The position numbers and the translations under genes were made by a program. From Olivibacter sp. SDN3 (GTDB lineage: Bacteria > Bacteroidota > Bacteroidia > Sphingobacteriales > Sphingobacteriaceae), in assembly GCF_014334135.1 (NCBI RefSeq), contig NZ_CP060497.1, positions 5,022,001 through 5,086,000 of the forward strand: a DNA stretch of 64,000 nucleotides, read 5' to 3'. Positions 1 to 8,572 of the stretch are shown piece by piece. Position 1 is the first letter of the stretch. Each line of letters starts with the position of its first letter. Under the pieces are notes generated by a model that worked only from the letters and a program-made list of their open reading frames with translations, was not told the DNA's origin and ran no database searches.

Positions 1-34
1 TAAAGCAAGAAATAAACAAATAAAAACAATCAAT

Positions 35-727
35 ATGAACACAGCAATTGAAAAACAAAAAGAAAAGGCTTTTGAGCCTATATTGATCTATGACGGAGTC
101 AAGGATGCTAATGGGTTTCTTTCAAAATTATCGCTATTAGGGATAGATTTGCGGAAACTGAAAAATGACTTTATAGAATTTGCGGAACCCATTGGTGGGG
201 TATGGAATAAACAAACCGCTAAAATCGCTATAAATAGTGGAATGACAGCGTTGATAGACAGTTTATGTATAGATTTCATTGGTAAACAGAACAAATACCT
301 AAGAAATGCCGTAGATAAAGAGCTTGCCCGCCCACGGGAAGAATTTGACGCTAAAGTATATGTTTTTAACCGGGCTGTGGAAAGGTCTAGAATGGATAGC
401 GTACACGGTTATTACCCAAGCAATTTAACTTCAGCAGACTTCCTGCCCATCAATGATACCGGTGAAATCGTGGTAACAGAGGAATATAAAGCATTGGTGA
501 AGGAGCAGTTCAATAAATATATAACCAATGAGAAGGATGCCGAAATTTTAACCTTGGTAAAAAACCTATTAAAGGAATGGGACGAAATGAAGTCTAAGTT
601 GGGGGACTATTCTTATCATCTATTATCTAGTATGAAAACGGATGGTCCTGACGGTTCGACCTTGAAAATGCCTTCAAGTACAACTCTTGCATGGATAATT
701 GAAGAAAGGAAAAAAACAACTAAATAA
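35..727 (+). CDS. Hypothetical protein in prophage-like region
   Basis: A 230-residue soluble protein that I do not recognise. It has no signal peptide or membrane segment and is rich in charged residues; the C-terminal third (about 150-230) looks helical. The ATG is preceded by an A-rich leader and no Shine-Dalgarno site. The next gene starts 17 bp after its stop and lies on the same strand, so the two are probably cotranscribed. Its place upstream of a tape-measure gene would suit a tail or tail-assembly protein, but that is inference from position only. Confidence 0.7.
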   Translation: MNTAIEKQKEKAFEPILIYDGVKDANGFLSKLSLLGIDLRKLKNDFIEFAEPIGGVWNKQTAKIAINSGMTALIDSLCIDFIGKQNKYLRNAVDKELARPREEFDAKVYVFNRAVERSRMDSVHGYYPSNLTSADFLPINDTGEIVVTEEYKALVKEQFNKYITNEKDAEILTLVKNLLKEWDEMKSKLGDYSYHLLSSMKTDGPDGSTLKMPSSTTLAWIIEERKKTTK

Positions 728-744
728 ATAAGGAGGAAATAAAT

Positions 745-1197
745 ATGGATTTACATAGAATTGCCCAAAAAGTAGTAGCTGATCAAAAAAAGAAAGAACA
801 AGAAGGGGCTCAAAAAGCTTCTGCTAGCGAAATGGTTGATCTAATGAAACAGATGGCCGCGGAACTACAGGCTTTAAAGAGCGCGAATCCCACATCCGGT
901 CAGGCTGATAAATTAAACCAAAGTAGAAAAGAGGATCTTTTACTAGCAATTACAGAATCGAGCAAAGAACACAAGCAAAAGGTATTGAGGAGCTTCGAAA
1001 GGATGAGTTTCACGTCGGACGACGACTTTAACCAATTCCTTGAAGATGAAAAGGCGTACGTGCAAACACTTCAGCAACAGGAATCGAATTCGAAGCTTGG
1101 AAAGGATTTTCCCAAGCCGGGTATACCTGGTAATTCTGGCGTCGCCTCTATTGACGACCCGGTACTTGACGAGGTTATGAAGAATATTCGTATTTAA
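745..1197 (+). CDS. Hypothetical charged helical protein, prophage-like region
   Basis: A 150-residue protein very rich in Lys, Glu and Gln, predicted by eye to be mostly helical or coiled (residues 1-60 and 70-115), with a Pro/Gly-rich linker near 120-135. The start is well supported by a strong AGGAGG site 8 bp upstream (731-736), which is unusual in Bacteroidota and more typical of highly expressed phage genes. A terminator hairpin follows the stop. Composition and position could fit a scaffold or tail-assembly role, but no family is recognised. Confidence 0.7.
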   Translation: MDLHRIAQKVVADQKKKEQEGAQKASASEMVDLMKQMAAELQALKSANPTSGQADKLNQSRKEDLLLAITESSKEHKQKVLRSFERMSFTSDDDFNQFLEDEKAYVQTLQQQESNSKLGKDFPKPGIPGNSGVASIDDPVLDEVMKNIRI

Positions 1198-1203
1198 CAT
1201 TAC

Positions 1204-1230
1204 CGCCCCTGGTAAACAGGGGCGTTTAAT
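1204..1230 (+). terminator. Intrinsic terminator after the 745-1197 gene
   Basis: An 8-bp GC-rich perfect stem (CGCCCCTG at 1204-1211 with CAGGGGCG at 1217-1224), a 5-nt loop and a short T-rich tail. It begins a few bases after the stop codon at 1197 and ends the short two-gene + strand unit. Confidence 0.75.
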
Positions 1231-1241
1231 TTAATGTAACG

Positions 1242-1730
1242 ATGAATAAAAAAAACAGCCCCCCCCTACTCACCAAAGAACCGGTCGTCATAACCAACAT
1301 GGATGATGTTCAGCAGTGGAAGGCAACTTACCTATCCCTAATACCCGCAGTGGACCTAATTAGGAAATGTTACAATGAGTTGTCTACTGTCACAAAAGAT
1401 AGTTTTTCGCAAGGCACACTGGTTAAAATCTATAAGGACCCGGCCTTTATTCAAGATGTAGTTGACAAAATTGAAAGCCACTACGGCACGAAAGATTTTG
1501 TCTTATATATGGCGAAGGTTGAAAAGCTATATCAAGCGATAGATGCTTTTAAAGGTATAATTAAGCTCGATAAAAACCAGCACAGCAACATTGACGGCCG
1601 ACCATTCGGTAAAGACGATCTCCTACACCCTTCAAATTATCACTTTGATGGCGATAGGCTAGTGTGGTCAGGTCAATACGAAATGTATGTTAAGTATTAT
1701 TTTCGAGAGTACATCATTTGTGAAGATTAA
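1242..1730 (+). CDS. Hypothetical protein, prophage-like region
   Basis: A 162-residue soluble protein with no recognised family and no signal peptide or membrane segment. Residues about 25-110 look helical; the C-terminus (about 130-160) is rich in Tyr and Trp. It starts 12 bp after the terminator arm, so it probably has its own promoter or depends on readthrough. The start is the only ATG close to the beginning of the frame. It lies left of the tape-measure gene on the same strand, which hints at the same element. Confidence 0.6.
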   Translation: MNKKNSPPLLTKEPVVITNMDDVQQWKATYLSLIPAVDLIRKCYNELSTVTKDSFSQGTLVKIYKDPAFIQDVVDKIESHYGTKDFVLYMAKVEKLYQAIDAFKGIIKLDKNQHSNIDGRPFGKDDLLHPSNYHFDGDRLVWSGQYEMYVKYYFREYIICED

Positions 1731-1790
1731 GTTTGCTATCGGGCTTACTCGATTTTAGGCTATCAAAACAAACATTTATACCCTGAAATC

Positions 1791-1817
1791 ATAGGTTCGA
1801 ATCCTCATCACTCTCAC
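1791..1817 (+). other. tRNA 3'-end-like remnant (T-arm and acceptor side)
   Basis: GGTTCGAATCC at 1794-1804 matches the canonical T-loop and flanking stem of a tRNA, followed by an acceptor-like stretch ending CTCTCAC. No matching 5' acceptor, D-arm or anticodon arm is visible upstream, so this is not a whole tRNA. It sits in the 212-bp gene-free gap between 1730 and 1943. A tRNA 3' end left by integration of an element (an att-like scar) would explain it; chance similarity cannot be excluded. It differs from the 3' end of the tRNA-Ser at 10402. Confidence 0.3.
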
Positions 1818-2014
1818 AAAAGCGCAAATAAATATTCTTATCTGGACTATACAGGTGTATTTTTTATTTTAGGCAGCAATTTTGGTAGCAAACAACCTTC
1901 AATTCGTTGCCTTATTTTATTTTGTTTTTCCGATTGGCCTGATTGAACACTATCCGTTTTCGTAAGTGCTCGCTTCTACCCTACTTTTATATAGTGTTTT
2001 CAAGAGATATAAAA

Positions 2015-2182
2015 ATGAATAAGGAGTTTTTAAGGATTAATGATGCCGCTGAGTTTCTCGGTATTACTAAAAAAGCGTTGTATATACAGGTGTCTAGAGG
2101 TAATATCACCCCTTTACGTCGCGGAAAGCTGTTATATTTCAAACAGTCATATTTAAGATCACTAATAGAAGGAGAAGTATAA
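2015..2182 (+). CDS. Excisionase-like helix-turn-helix protein
   Basis: With the ATG at 2015 this is a 55-residue protein, nearly all of it a MerR/excisionase-type winged helix (HTH_17 type): an N-terminal segment with the pattern LRINDAAEFLGI, then a recognition helix near residues 18-28, then a basic wing. The frame is open back to 1943, but the upstream 24 residues look non-coding, so I prefer the internal ATG. The stop is one base before the ATG of the tape-measure gene, suggesting translational coupling. Such proteins bind DNA in excision or in phage gene control; which applies here is unknown. Confidence 0.75.
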   Translation: MNKEFLRINDAAEFLGITKKALYIQVSRGNITPLRRGKLLYFKQSYLRSLIEGEV

Positions 2183-2183
2183 T

Positions 2184-5100
2184 ATGCCTGAGTTAAAGTA
2201 TGTTATTACCGCTAGGGATGATAAAAGCCTTGAAAAAGCCTTGAAGCGGGCAAATAAAATGGCTGCGGATGCCGGCAAGGCAATGACGGACGCCGCCGAT
2301 AAAGGCGCAAGCGGATCTAAAAAACAGGCGGAGGCTGCGAAAGAGGTTACTAAAGCCGTACAGGAACAGGGAGAGGCCGCTGCAAAAGCGGCAAAAGACG
2401 TTACGGAAGGAACCGATAAAGCTACCGAAAGTGTAAAAAAAGAGGCCGCTGCACTAAAAGAAGTTGACAAAGCAGCGAAAGATGCCCATGATTCGCTGTT
2501 ATCTGCCGCCGGTGCCGTAAAGTACATGGACGAAGAAACGCAGAAACTTACCCAACAGAACGCTAAGCAGTTAGCCGTTTTAAGTCAAGTTGGCAACAAA
2601 TACAAAAACTTGGTAAGCGATAGTATTTCCGGTTTTGAGGCACTGTCCGCCACTACTCAACGTCAGTACGATAGACTGTCAAAATTGGAAATTGAATTAA
2701 CCAATATAGCTGCTGCTCAGAAAGATCTATCGAAATCCTATGATTCCGGGAATATCACCCAAAAACAATTCCTTGAAGGCTCTAGAGCGCTTTCTGTACA
2801 GGAAAATGAAACCCGGCAGCGTATCTCGCAACTTAACGCCGAGATACAGCGAAACAGCAACATTGAGCGAGCAGCTATAGGATCTATTGCAGAAAAGACC
2901 GCAAAATTAACGCAGCTCCAGCAAGAATATACCGCCCTGTCTCAAGCTCAGCGGGAAAATGAAAAAGTTGGCGGCAGGCTCCGTAAAGAATACCAGGCCC
3001 TGTCAAAAGAAGTAGAAGGACTGAACAAAGATCTGCAGGGATCATCGGTCGGGGGATTGGGCGGGCTTCTAACCGGACTCAAGGGGATAGCAGCTGCGGC
3101 AGGAATTGCTTTTGGTACGCAGCAATTAATCAGTTTCGGTATGGAGCTGTTTGATATAGCTAAGAAGTCAGAAGGTGTGAGGATAGCTTTTGCACGAATA
3201 GGTGATTCAAATGATCTTCAAAACTTACGCGAAGCAACAAAGGGTACCGTAAACGATTTAGAGCTCATGCAAGCAGCTGTACGGGCAAAAAATTTCAAGA
3301 TCCCGTTGGATGTACTGGCAAAAGGATTACAGTTTGCGAAACAGCGTGCTTCTGATACCGGAAAAGAAGTAGATTTCCTGGTCAACTCTTTTGTAGATGG
3401 TATTGGGAGAAAATCATCACTCGTATTGGACAACCTTGGTATATCTGCTTCGGAGTTACAACAGGAAATTAAAAAAACTGGTGATTTCGCTCAAGCGGCA
3501 GGGAATATCATACAGCGGGAAATGGAGGCCGGTGGGCGTGCGGTTACCACGTTGTCTGACAGATCCAGCGCTCTAGCCACTATTTGGGCGAATCTTAAGA
3601 CTCAGATAGCCGGCGTCTTCTCGTCTTTTGACACAGACAAGATAGGCCGTATGACAAAAGCTTTTGAAAGAAACAATCCAATAGATAGGCTCAATCCGGA
3701 ACAGCGCGTTAGGGCCATAGAGATTCAAGGTGAAAAGATCATCAAGGTGCAGCAAAAGATTGATGAACTGGAGGAGAAAGCTTCAAGAAGGGATGCGTCC
3801 CGCACCTCCGGTGAGCAAGCATCGATAATGGCGGAAATACAGCGCCTACGTGAGCGGGAACAATGGTTATCAAACGGTTTGAGCTATCTTAGAGAGCAGA
3901 ATAGAGAGCTTGCCAAACAGGAGCGTATTTCAAATGGGTTGGTATCCAATGAAGAGCTGAAGCAACAAATACAGGCAAAGCAGTTAGAGGCTGACCAGCT
4001 GATTGTTTTCGGCAAATATGATGAGAAACGGCTAAAGGCTCTGAATAAAGAGATAACCGACCTGCAGGCTTTACTTGACAAGAGGACAGGTAAGCAGGAT
4101 AAAAAAGATAGTGAATCGGCTATAAAAGCATTAGAGCAGGAAGGGAAGGAACGTAAACGGATATTGGAGCAGTATGCGGATGTTACTACGGAATATACCC
4201 GTAAAGGAATGAACGAAGACGAGGCTCAGATACAGTCAGTCCGCGATAAATACTCGAAGATACGCAAGATAATTGCCGATTTCAATGCAAAAGCCAAAGG
4301 TGAAAAAATAGGTCTGGACGGTATAGATATTGATGAGCAGCGCGCTATAGACAATCTTAAGTATCGTCAGGAAACGGAGCGATATATGCAGTCTCTCGAA
4401 GAACAAAAGGTATTATTTCAAAATTACGAATCATTTAAGACAAAGTACGGCCAAGATGAAGCGGATAAGCGCTACTCACAAGATCTAGATGGATTTAAAT
4501 CGTATGTTGATAAACTCCAAGACGAAATGAAAAAGCTGGAAGATACCGGAGCAACCAGAGATCTTACAGGCCCTGAGCAGGAGCGTTTAAAAGCCCAAAA
4601 GGAAGAACTGAAGAAAGCTAATGCAGATGTTGCCAAACAGGAAGAACAACGGTACATCGAAGCTTTTGAGGCGGCTATTACCCATAATCAGCGAATGCTT
4701 GAAATTGACAGGGATTACCATACTAAAGTGAAAGCTTTAGGCGAAACCGCATCTAAGGATCAATTGGCAGAGTTAAAACGCGTCAGAGATCAGCGCGTGA
4801 GCGAGGAAACTTCTGCGAACCTAGCTATCATTAACGATTGGGAAAATATGTTTTCGGTAATGGAAGGTTTAGGGCGGAAATCTGTTCAAACGTACCTAGA
4901 TCAAGTTCAGGAAAGGGTTGACGCAGAACACAAAGCCGGTAAACTTTCGCCAAAGGATTATCAGGAATGGATTGATAAGTTGAATCAGAGTAATGAACAA
5001 CTGATGCACCGCAACCCTTTCATAGCACTTACTACCCACATAAAGCGGTACATCAAGGCGTTATCCGATAGTAACAAAAAGGAATCGGAAAAACTGGAAC

Positions 5101-6284
5101 TGCTGCGAAAAATCGGTGCCGCTGCAAATGTTGCTTTCGGAGATTTGAACAATGTAGCTTATACGTTAGCAGACGGTTTGCGAGAGGCGGGTATAGGTGG
5201 AGATAGACTAGTTGAAACTTTAGGGCGGGTTGGTAATGTTCTAGGAGGGCTCTCTGAGCTTGGTGAGGGTTTAGCCACTAAAAATCCGGTTACAATAATT
5301 ACAGGCGCTATACGTACCCTATCGAGTGTTATTGGATTATTCAATACCAAAGATAAGCGTATCCAAAAACAGATTGAAGGCTATGAGAATGCGCTTAAAT
5401 CACTGGAAAGGCAGTATACCCAGCTACAGAGATCGATCGAAAACAGTGTTGGGAATTCATTCTACGATGACAGTGCGGCTGCAGTCAATAACCTACGTCA
5501 ACAAATAAAAAATCTGGAAGCGGCACGGGACGCCGAAAGCCGGAAGAAAAAAGCCGACCAGGGGAAAATAGAAGCTTACAACGACCAGATAAATGCCGTC
5601 AATAATACAATACAGGACCTTCAAAAAAGCATAAGCGAAAATCTGTTACAAACAAACTTCAAGACCTTATCCGACAACCTAGCCAATGCTCTTTTAAGCG
5701 CCTTTGAAGCAGGTGAGGATGGTATAGAGTCAATGAATAAAACATTTGACGCCTTTATTAAGAATGCTCTGGCCAATAGTCTCAAACTAGCCATGATAGA
5801 GCCTCTTATGGAACAGATGACCAAAGATTTAACAGACTACATGCTGAACAACAATAAGTCGCTTGTGGGCTATGATTTTACCGGCTGGAGGGATCAACTC
5901 AACGAAGCGGGCAAAGATTTCAATAAAGCACTCGAAGAAGCATATAAAGGGTTGGGTCTCACGACGGAAAAAGAATCTCAACCGCGCGGCATGTCCGGGA
6001 TGATCGGCCGCGCAATAACTGAGGACACAGCCAACAAATGGATGGGCGTCCAGCTGAATATGTACACTATAGCGAAAAATCAATTCGCGGAAATACAGTC
6101 GCATTCAAAATTGATGCAGTCATACGTGTCGATAGCTCAAAAGAATCTCGATACCGCCTTGGGTATCGAGAGAAATACGGCTGAAACAGTAGGACAACTT
6201 AAAGTAGTGGTAAATAGGTTGGACTTAGTGGTCACTAACACTCGCCCGCAATATGACCTTGCAAGAAATAAAGGATTGGGATAA
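2184..6284 (+). CDS. Phage tail tape-measure protein
   Basis: A 1366-residue protein of classic tape-measure build. Residues about 1-280 and 480-960 are long charged Ala/Lys/Glu/Gln-rich coiled coils. A Gly/Ala-rich hydrophobic stretch lies near 289-320, and a second hydrophobic zone near 990-1053. The conserved-looking central part, about 320-480, has the 'SEGVRIAFARIGD' type segment seen in Bacteroidota tape-measure proteins. The family sets tail length and helps DNA pass the cell envelope; at the commonly cited 0.15 nm per residue this would be a tail of about 200 nm. It needs head and fibre proteins that are not in this window. The ATG follows the HTH gene by 1 bp and has a GGAG site about 9 bp upstream. 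Confidence 0.9.
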   Translation: MPELKYVITARDDKSLEKALKRANKMAADAGKAMTDAADKGASGSKKQAEAAKEVTKAVQEQGEAAAKAAKDVTEGTDKATESVKKEAAALKEVDKAAKDAHDSLLSAAGAVKYMDEETQKLTQQNAKQLAVLSQVGNKYKNLVSDSISGFEALSATTQRQYDRLSKLEIELTNIAAAQKDLSKSYDSGNITQKQFLEGSRALSVQENETRQRISQLNAEIQRNSNIERAAIGSIAEKTAKLTQLQQEYTALSQAQRENEKVGGRLRKEYQALSKEVEGLNKDLQGSSVGGLGGLLTGLKGIAAAAGIAFGTQQLISFGMELFDIAKKSEGVRIAFARIGDSNDLQNLREATKGTVNDLELMQAAVRAKNFKIPLDVLAKGLQFAKQRASDTGKEVDFLVNSFVDGIGRKSSLVLDNLGISASELQQEIKKTGDFAQAAGNIIQREMEAGGRAVTTLSDRSSALATIWANLKTQIAGVFSSFDTDKIGRMTKAFERNNPIDRLNPEQRVRAIEIQGEKIIKVQQKIDELEEKASRRDASRTSGEQASIMAEIQRLREREQWLSNGLSYLREQNRELAKQERISNGLVSNEELKQQIQAKQLEADQLIVFGKYDEKRLKALNKEITDLQALLDKRTGKQDKKDSESAIKALEQEGKERKRILEQYADVTTEYTRKGMNEDEAQIQSVRDKYSKIRKIIADFNAKAKGEKIGLDGIDIDEQRAIDNLKYRQETERYMQSLEEQKVLFQNYESFKTKYGQDEADKRYSQDLDGFKSYVDKLQDEMKKLEDTGATRDLTGPEQERLKAQKEELKKANADVAKQEEQRYIEAFEAAITHNQRMLEIDRDYHTKVKALGETASKDQLAELKRVRDQRVSEETSANLAIINDWENMFSVMEGLGRKSVQTYLDQVQERVDAEHKAGKLSPKDYQEWIDKLNQSNEQLMHRNPFIALTTHIKRYIKALSDSNKKESEKLELLRKIGAAANVAFGDLNNVAYTLADGLREAGIGGDRLVETLGRVGNVLGGLSELGEGLATKNPVTIITGAIRTLSSVIGLFNTKDKRIQKQIEGYENALKSLERQYTQLQRSIENSVGNSFYDDSAAAVNNLRQQIKNLEAARDAESRKKKADQGKIEAYNDQINAVNNTIQDLQKSISENLLQTNFKTLSDNLANALLSAFEAGEDGIESMNKTFDAFIKNALANSLKLAMIEPLMEQMTKDLTDYMLNNNKSLVGYDFTGWRDQLNEAGKDFNKALEEAYKGLGLTTEKESQPRGMSGMIGRAITEDTANKWMGVQLNMYTIAKNQFAEIQSHSKLMQSYVSIAQKNLDTALGIERNTAETVGQLKVVVNRLDLVVTNTRPQYDLARNKGLG

Positions 6285-6295
6285 ATAAGATAAAA

Positions 6296-6802
6296 ATGAA
6301 TAGAGAACAATTGATAAAAGATGCTAAATCTGCCGGTATAAGCCCGGATTGTTTGAAGAGGCTACATAGATGCAACACAGAAGAAAATCTGATACAGTTC
6401 TATAAGGATGCTATTGATTTCGGTATGGAGCATAATTTTCCGTCTTGTGGGTTCTGGAAGGATAACAGCCCAAATAAAGAAGAGTATGGTATACATGTGG
6501 ATGAGACATTCACTTCAAAAAATCACGAATTTAACGTGCTATTGGGAAGTTGTGACGCTAATTTAATCTTTGATGGTTACACTGTAGCTCAGGCGTATGT
6601 AAAGGATAATTCCAGCGTGGCAATATTGGCATCTGATAAAGTCTATGTAATGATCGATTGTTTTGACGATAGCGCTGTAAATATTGATGCCTCCGAAAAA
6701 TCAAAGGTAGTGGCCAATGTTTACGGGAATGCTGTTGTAACATGGACTGATCGATCAAAAGGCGCTGTGATCGTTAATCAGAAGAATAAGGCATGCTATT
6801 GA
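6296..6802 (+). CDS. Hypothetical protein after the tape-measure gene
   Basis: A 168-residue protein starting 11 bp after the tape-measure stop, so probably in the same transcript. Residues about 1-75 look helical, with several Cys. Residues about 75-168 carry repeated short beta-strand patterns (for example around VAQAYVKDNSSVAIL and VVANVYGNAVV) that resemble a small right-handed beta-solenoid. No family is recognised. A tail or adhesion accessory role is possible from its place alone. Confidence 0.7.
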   Translation: MNREQLIKDAKSAGISPDCLKRLHRCNTEENLIQFYKDAIDFGMEHNFPSCGFWKDNSPNKEEYGIHVDETFTSKNHEFNVLLGSCDANLIFDGYTVAQAYVKDNSSVAILASDKVYVMIDCFDDSAVNIDASEKSKVVANVYGNAVVTWTDRSKGAVIVNQKNKACY

Positions 6803-6971
6803 TTTTTTAGCACCTTCGCACAGGTTTAGGTTGATTTGACCCTTCCATACGAAAGCCCAAGTAGTTAAGGAGGGGTTCTTGATTATGTAAAACTTAGGGC
6901 AGCTGATGCTCTGATTACCGTCCGTACCTACCACGTGCGGGCGGTTGATGATATCGTTGTGGTTATAGAGA

Positions 6972-7295
6972 TCATTCGGGGGGTTCTTTAGAGGTGTAAT
7001 CCAGGTACTCAGCATGTACCAAACCGTCAATAGAGTCAGTTAGATGTTGAATTTTGTCATCTAGGATGCGATCCCATATTACGTTGGTCGGGTAGCTATC
7101 ACACTCTGTAATGCAGCCATTCTCCACCTTCATACGGAAGCAATGAGCTTGCATTCTATTAGGATTTAGTTTTTTACGATAGGTGCCGCTTATTTCTCCA
7201 TTTTTATCGTTCAGATCGCCATCTTTAATCTCTACCCGGATACCTCCGAATTCTTCTTTAACCTTTTCAGATATTATTTCTTTCGTTAATGCCAT
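6972..7295 (-). CDS. Hypothetical small protein, accessory region
   Basis: A 107-residue soluble, mixed-charge protein with no recognised family. It is the first gene on the opposite strand after the tail genes. A pair of 14-bp direct repeats lies 32-64 bp upstream of its ATG and may be operator sites. A TACCTTTG sequence (the - strand of 7301-7308) fits a Bacteroidota -7 box but is so close to the ATG that the transcript would be nearly leaderless. Confidence 0.55.
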   Translation of the reverse strand: MALTKEIISEKVKEEFGGIRVEIKDGDLNDKNGEISGTYRKKLNPNRMQAHCFRMKVENGCITECDSYPTNVIWDRILDDKIQHLTDSIDGLVHAEYLDYTSKEPPE

Positions 7296-7326
7296 AATAG
7301 CAAAGGTACTTGAAAAATAAATTAGA

Positions 7327-7359
7327 TTCTGTTAGGGGTAAACATTTCTGTTAGGGGTA
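7327..7359. repeat. Two 14-bp direct repeats (TTCTGTTAGGGGTA)
   Basis: Identical copies at 7327-7340 and 7346-7359, separated by 5 bp (period 19 bp, nearly two helical turns), lie just upstream of the - strand gene at 7295. Spacing on one DNA face is typical of tandem operator or iteron sites. No matching copy was noticed elsewhere in the window. Confidence 0.6.
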
Positions 7360-7376
7360 CAGTTTTAGGTTGAACG

Positions 7377-7406
7377 CCCCTCCGATCTTGCTAGAGTGAG
7401 GAGGGG
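7377..7406 (-). terminator. Hairpin after the 7407-7688 gene
   Basis: A 7-bp GC-rich stem (CCCCTCC at 7377-7383 with GGAGGGG at 7400-7406) and a 16-nt loop, immediately after the stop codon of the - strand gene ending at 7407. It lacks a long U tract on the - strand, so terminator function is tentative. Confidence 0.45.
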
Positions 7407-7688
7407 TTATAACACTCTAGTGATCTGATAAACGACATGGTGACCGCCGTCGCCTTCCCAGCCTTCAACATGCTTAAATTCATAATATTTACTCAAGAAG
7501 GCTTTAAATTCATCCACGTTTTCAAATGTTCTCTTCCCGTTTATCTCGTTGCCGTGAATTATATCAAACACCACATATGCGCCCTCTACAACTCCAGGAT
7601 TTCCTAATCTGTCAGCACAATCTTTAAGGTAAACAGGGTTAAATGGATACTGATACTTCTGGTATTTAGTTAAATCTTTCTGTAACAT
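7407..7688 (-). CDS. Hypothetical small protein, accessory region
   Basis: A 93-residue soluble protein without a signal or membrane segment, rich in aromatic residues and Gly/His near its C-terminus (pattern EGDGGHHVVYQI). The N-terminal 35 residues are Tyr- and Lys-rich. No family is recognised. It starts with ATG and has a good TAnnTTTG box upstream (7729-7736) and a terminator-like hairpin after the stop, so it is probably a single-gene unit. Confidence 0.6.
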   Translation of the reverse strand: MLQKDLTKYQKYQYPFNPVYLKDCADRLGNPGVVEGAYVVFDIIHGNEINGKRTFENVDEFKAFLSKYYEFKHVEGWEGDGGHHVVYQITRVL

Positions 7689-7728
7689 AAGTAATATAAT
7701 ATATATTCAGCACCATTACTGATCAATA

Positions 7729-7736
7729 CAAATATA
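7729..7736 (-). promoter_or_regulatory. Putative -7 box (TATATTTG) of the 7407-7688 gene
   Basis: On the - strand this reads TATATTTG, an exact match to the Bacteroidota -7 consensus TAnnTTTG, about 40 bp upstream of the ATG at 7688. I see no well-placed -33 TTG. Confidence 0.4.
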
Positions 7737-7790
7737 AATACAAAAAACGGTGAAGTGTTGTGGTGTGATGCATTGGAACTGAGCAGGTTT

Positions 7791-8348
7791 TTATGGTTCT
7801 AAATCCGGGAAAAGGTACTCGAACATCTTGTTTGCAGACTCGGATATATCCTCATGACCATCATTGTTATTGTTGAGAACAAGGTATGTACTGTTATTAA
7901 TATCTTCGAAATGACTAAATTGTTTTTCTCCAAATGTGTTTTCTATAGCCCTTCTGTATATTCTAAATCGCTTTGTATTTCTTCTGTTCTCTTTTATCCT
8001 GTTAACCGGATCATAGCTGGTAGACCCTAAAAACCCAAAGTTAGCAAACTTGTCTTTTTTCAGTAGATAAAGCATGATCTTAAGGCATGTTGCAACAATC
8101 CTAGAGCACCTATGTTCACCTGTAAGTATATTAAATCGCTTACTACTGCCTTTGAGGTATTTCGGGTAATACTTAATAACGTAAATGTTATTAGTATATT
8201 TTTCAACTTCAACGATGTATATCCTGCCGCGTCTGGCAAATTGGGAGGGGTCTGTTTTAAACTTAAACGTTATTAGACGTTCAAAATATTTCTTTCCATG
8301 TGAAATCTGATCATCAACCTTTTGGAAATGGTATGACCCGTCGAACAT
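7791..8348 (-). CDS. Hypothetical basic protein, translationally coupled
   Basis: A 185-residue basic protein with many Lys, Arg, Tyr and Asn. The first half has beta-type patterns (for example RIYIVEVEKY). The middle, about 105-150, has a segment with NTKRFRIYRRAIE that I have an impression of seeing in unannotated Bacteroidota proteins of mobile elements; no function is known to me. The C-terminus is Asn/Asp/Glu-rich. The ATG shares its A with the TAA of the upstream gene (TAATG at 8350-8346), so translation of the two is very probably coupled. Confidence 0.65.
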   Translation of the reverse strand: MFDGSYHFQKVDDQISHGKKYFERLITFKFKTDPSQFARRGRIYIVEVEKYTNNIYVIKYYPKYLKGSSKRFNILTGEHRCSRIVATCLKIMLYLLKKDKFANFGFLGSTSYDPVNRIKENRRNTKRFRIYRRAIENTFGEKQFSHFEDINNSTYLVLNNNNDGHEDISESANKMFEYLFPDLEP

Positions 8349-8539
8349 TAGGGGACTAGGTACTTATAGGCAGAACATCTTGAGTTTTTTAAATCTTTTG
8401 TTGCCCTCCTGACGAAATTTGATTTGCCAGCCTTTTTATATTGATTCAATGGTTTTATAGGAGACAAAGAAACCATAGTGTCGTATTGCGCCTTAAGGCT
8501 ACTACCTGAATGTGTTTGAGGAACTAGGATACCCATATC
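8348..8539 (-). CDS. Hypothetical small protein, first gene of coupled pair
   Basis: A 63-residue protein if it starts at the first ATG (8539). The frame could also open with TTG at 8572, but that codon overlaps a TATGTTTG sequence (- strand of 8570-8577) that fits a -7 promoter box and would give a 24-nt leader for the ATG. The protein is basic and Ser-rich, with no recognised motif. Its stop overlaps the next start by one base (TAATG). A small upstream partner with a larger coupled gene recalls toxin-antitoxin or anti-phage pairs, but nothing in either sequence proves that. Confidence 0.5.
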   Translation of the reverse strand, partial: DMGILVPQTHSGSSLKAQYDTMVSLSPIKPLNQYKKAGKSNFVRRATKDLKNSRCSAYKYLVP

Positions 8540-8572
8540 AATTAAAAAATGTGAGACGTTGATACCATGCAA

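Noticed and set aside
1943-2014. Longer N-terminus of the HTH gene
   Set aside because: The 24 extra residues do not belong to the helix-turn-helix fold, and the ATG at 2015 begins exactly at the domain start.
6755-7030. A 91-codon frame on the - strand overlapping the ends of two genes
   Set aside because: It overlaps the gene ending at 6802 and the gene ending at 6972 in other frames and matches no family. It could be a remnant, but I cannot support it as a gene.
7327-7359. CRISPR array
   Set aside because: Only two short repeats with a 5-bp spacer; no array or cas genes anywhere in the window.
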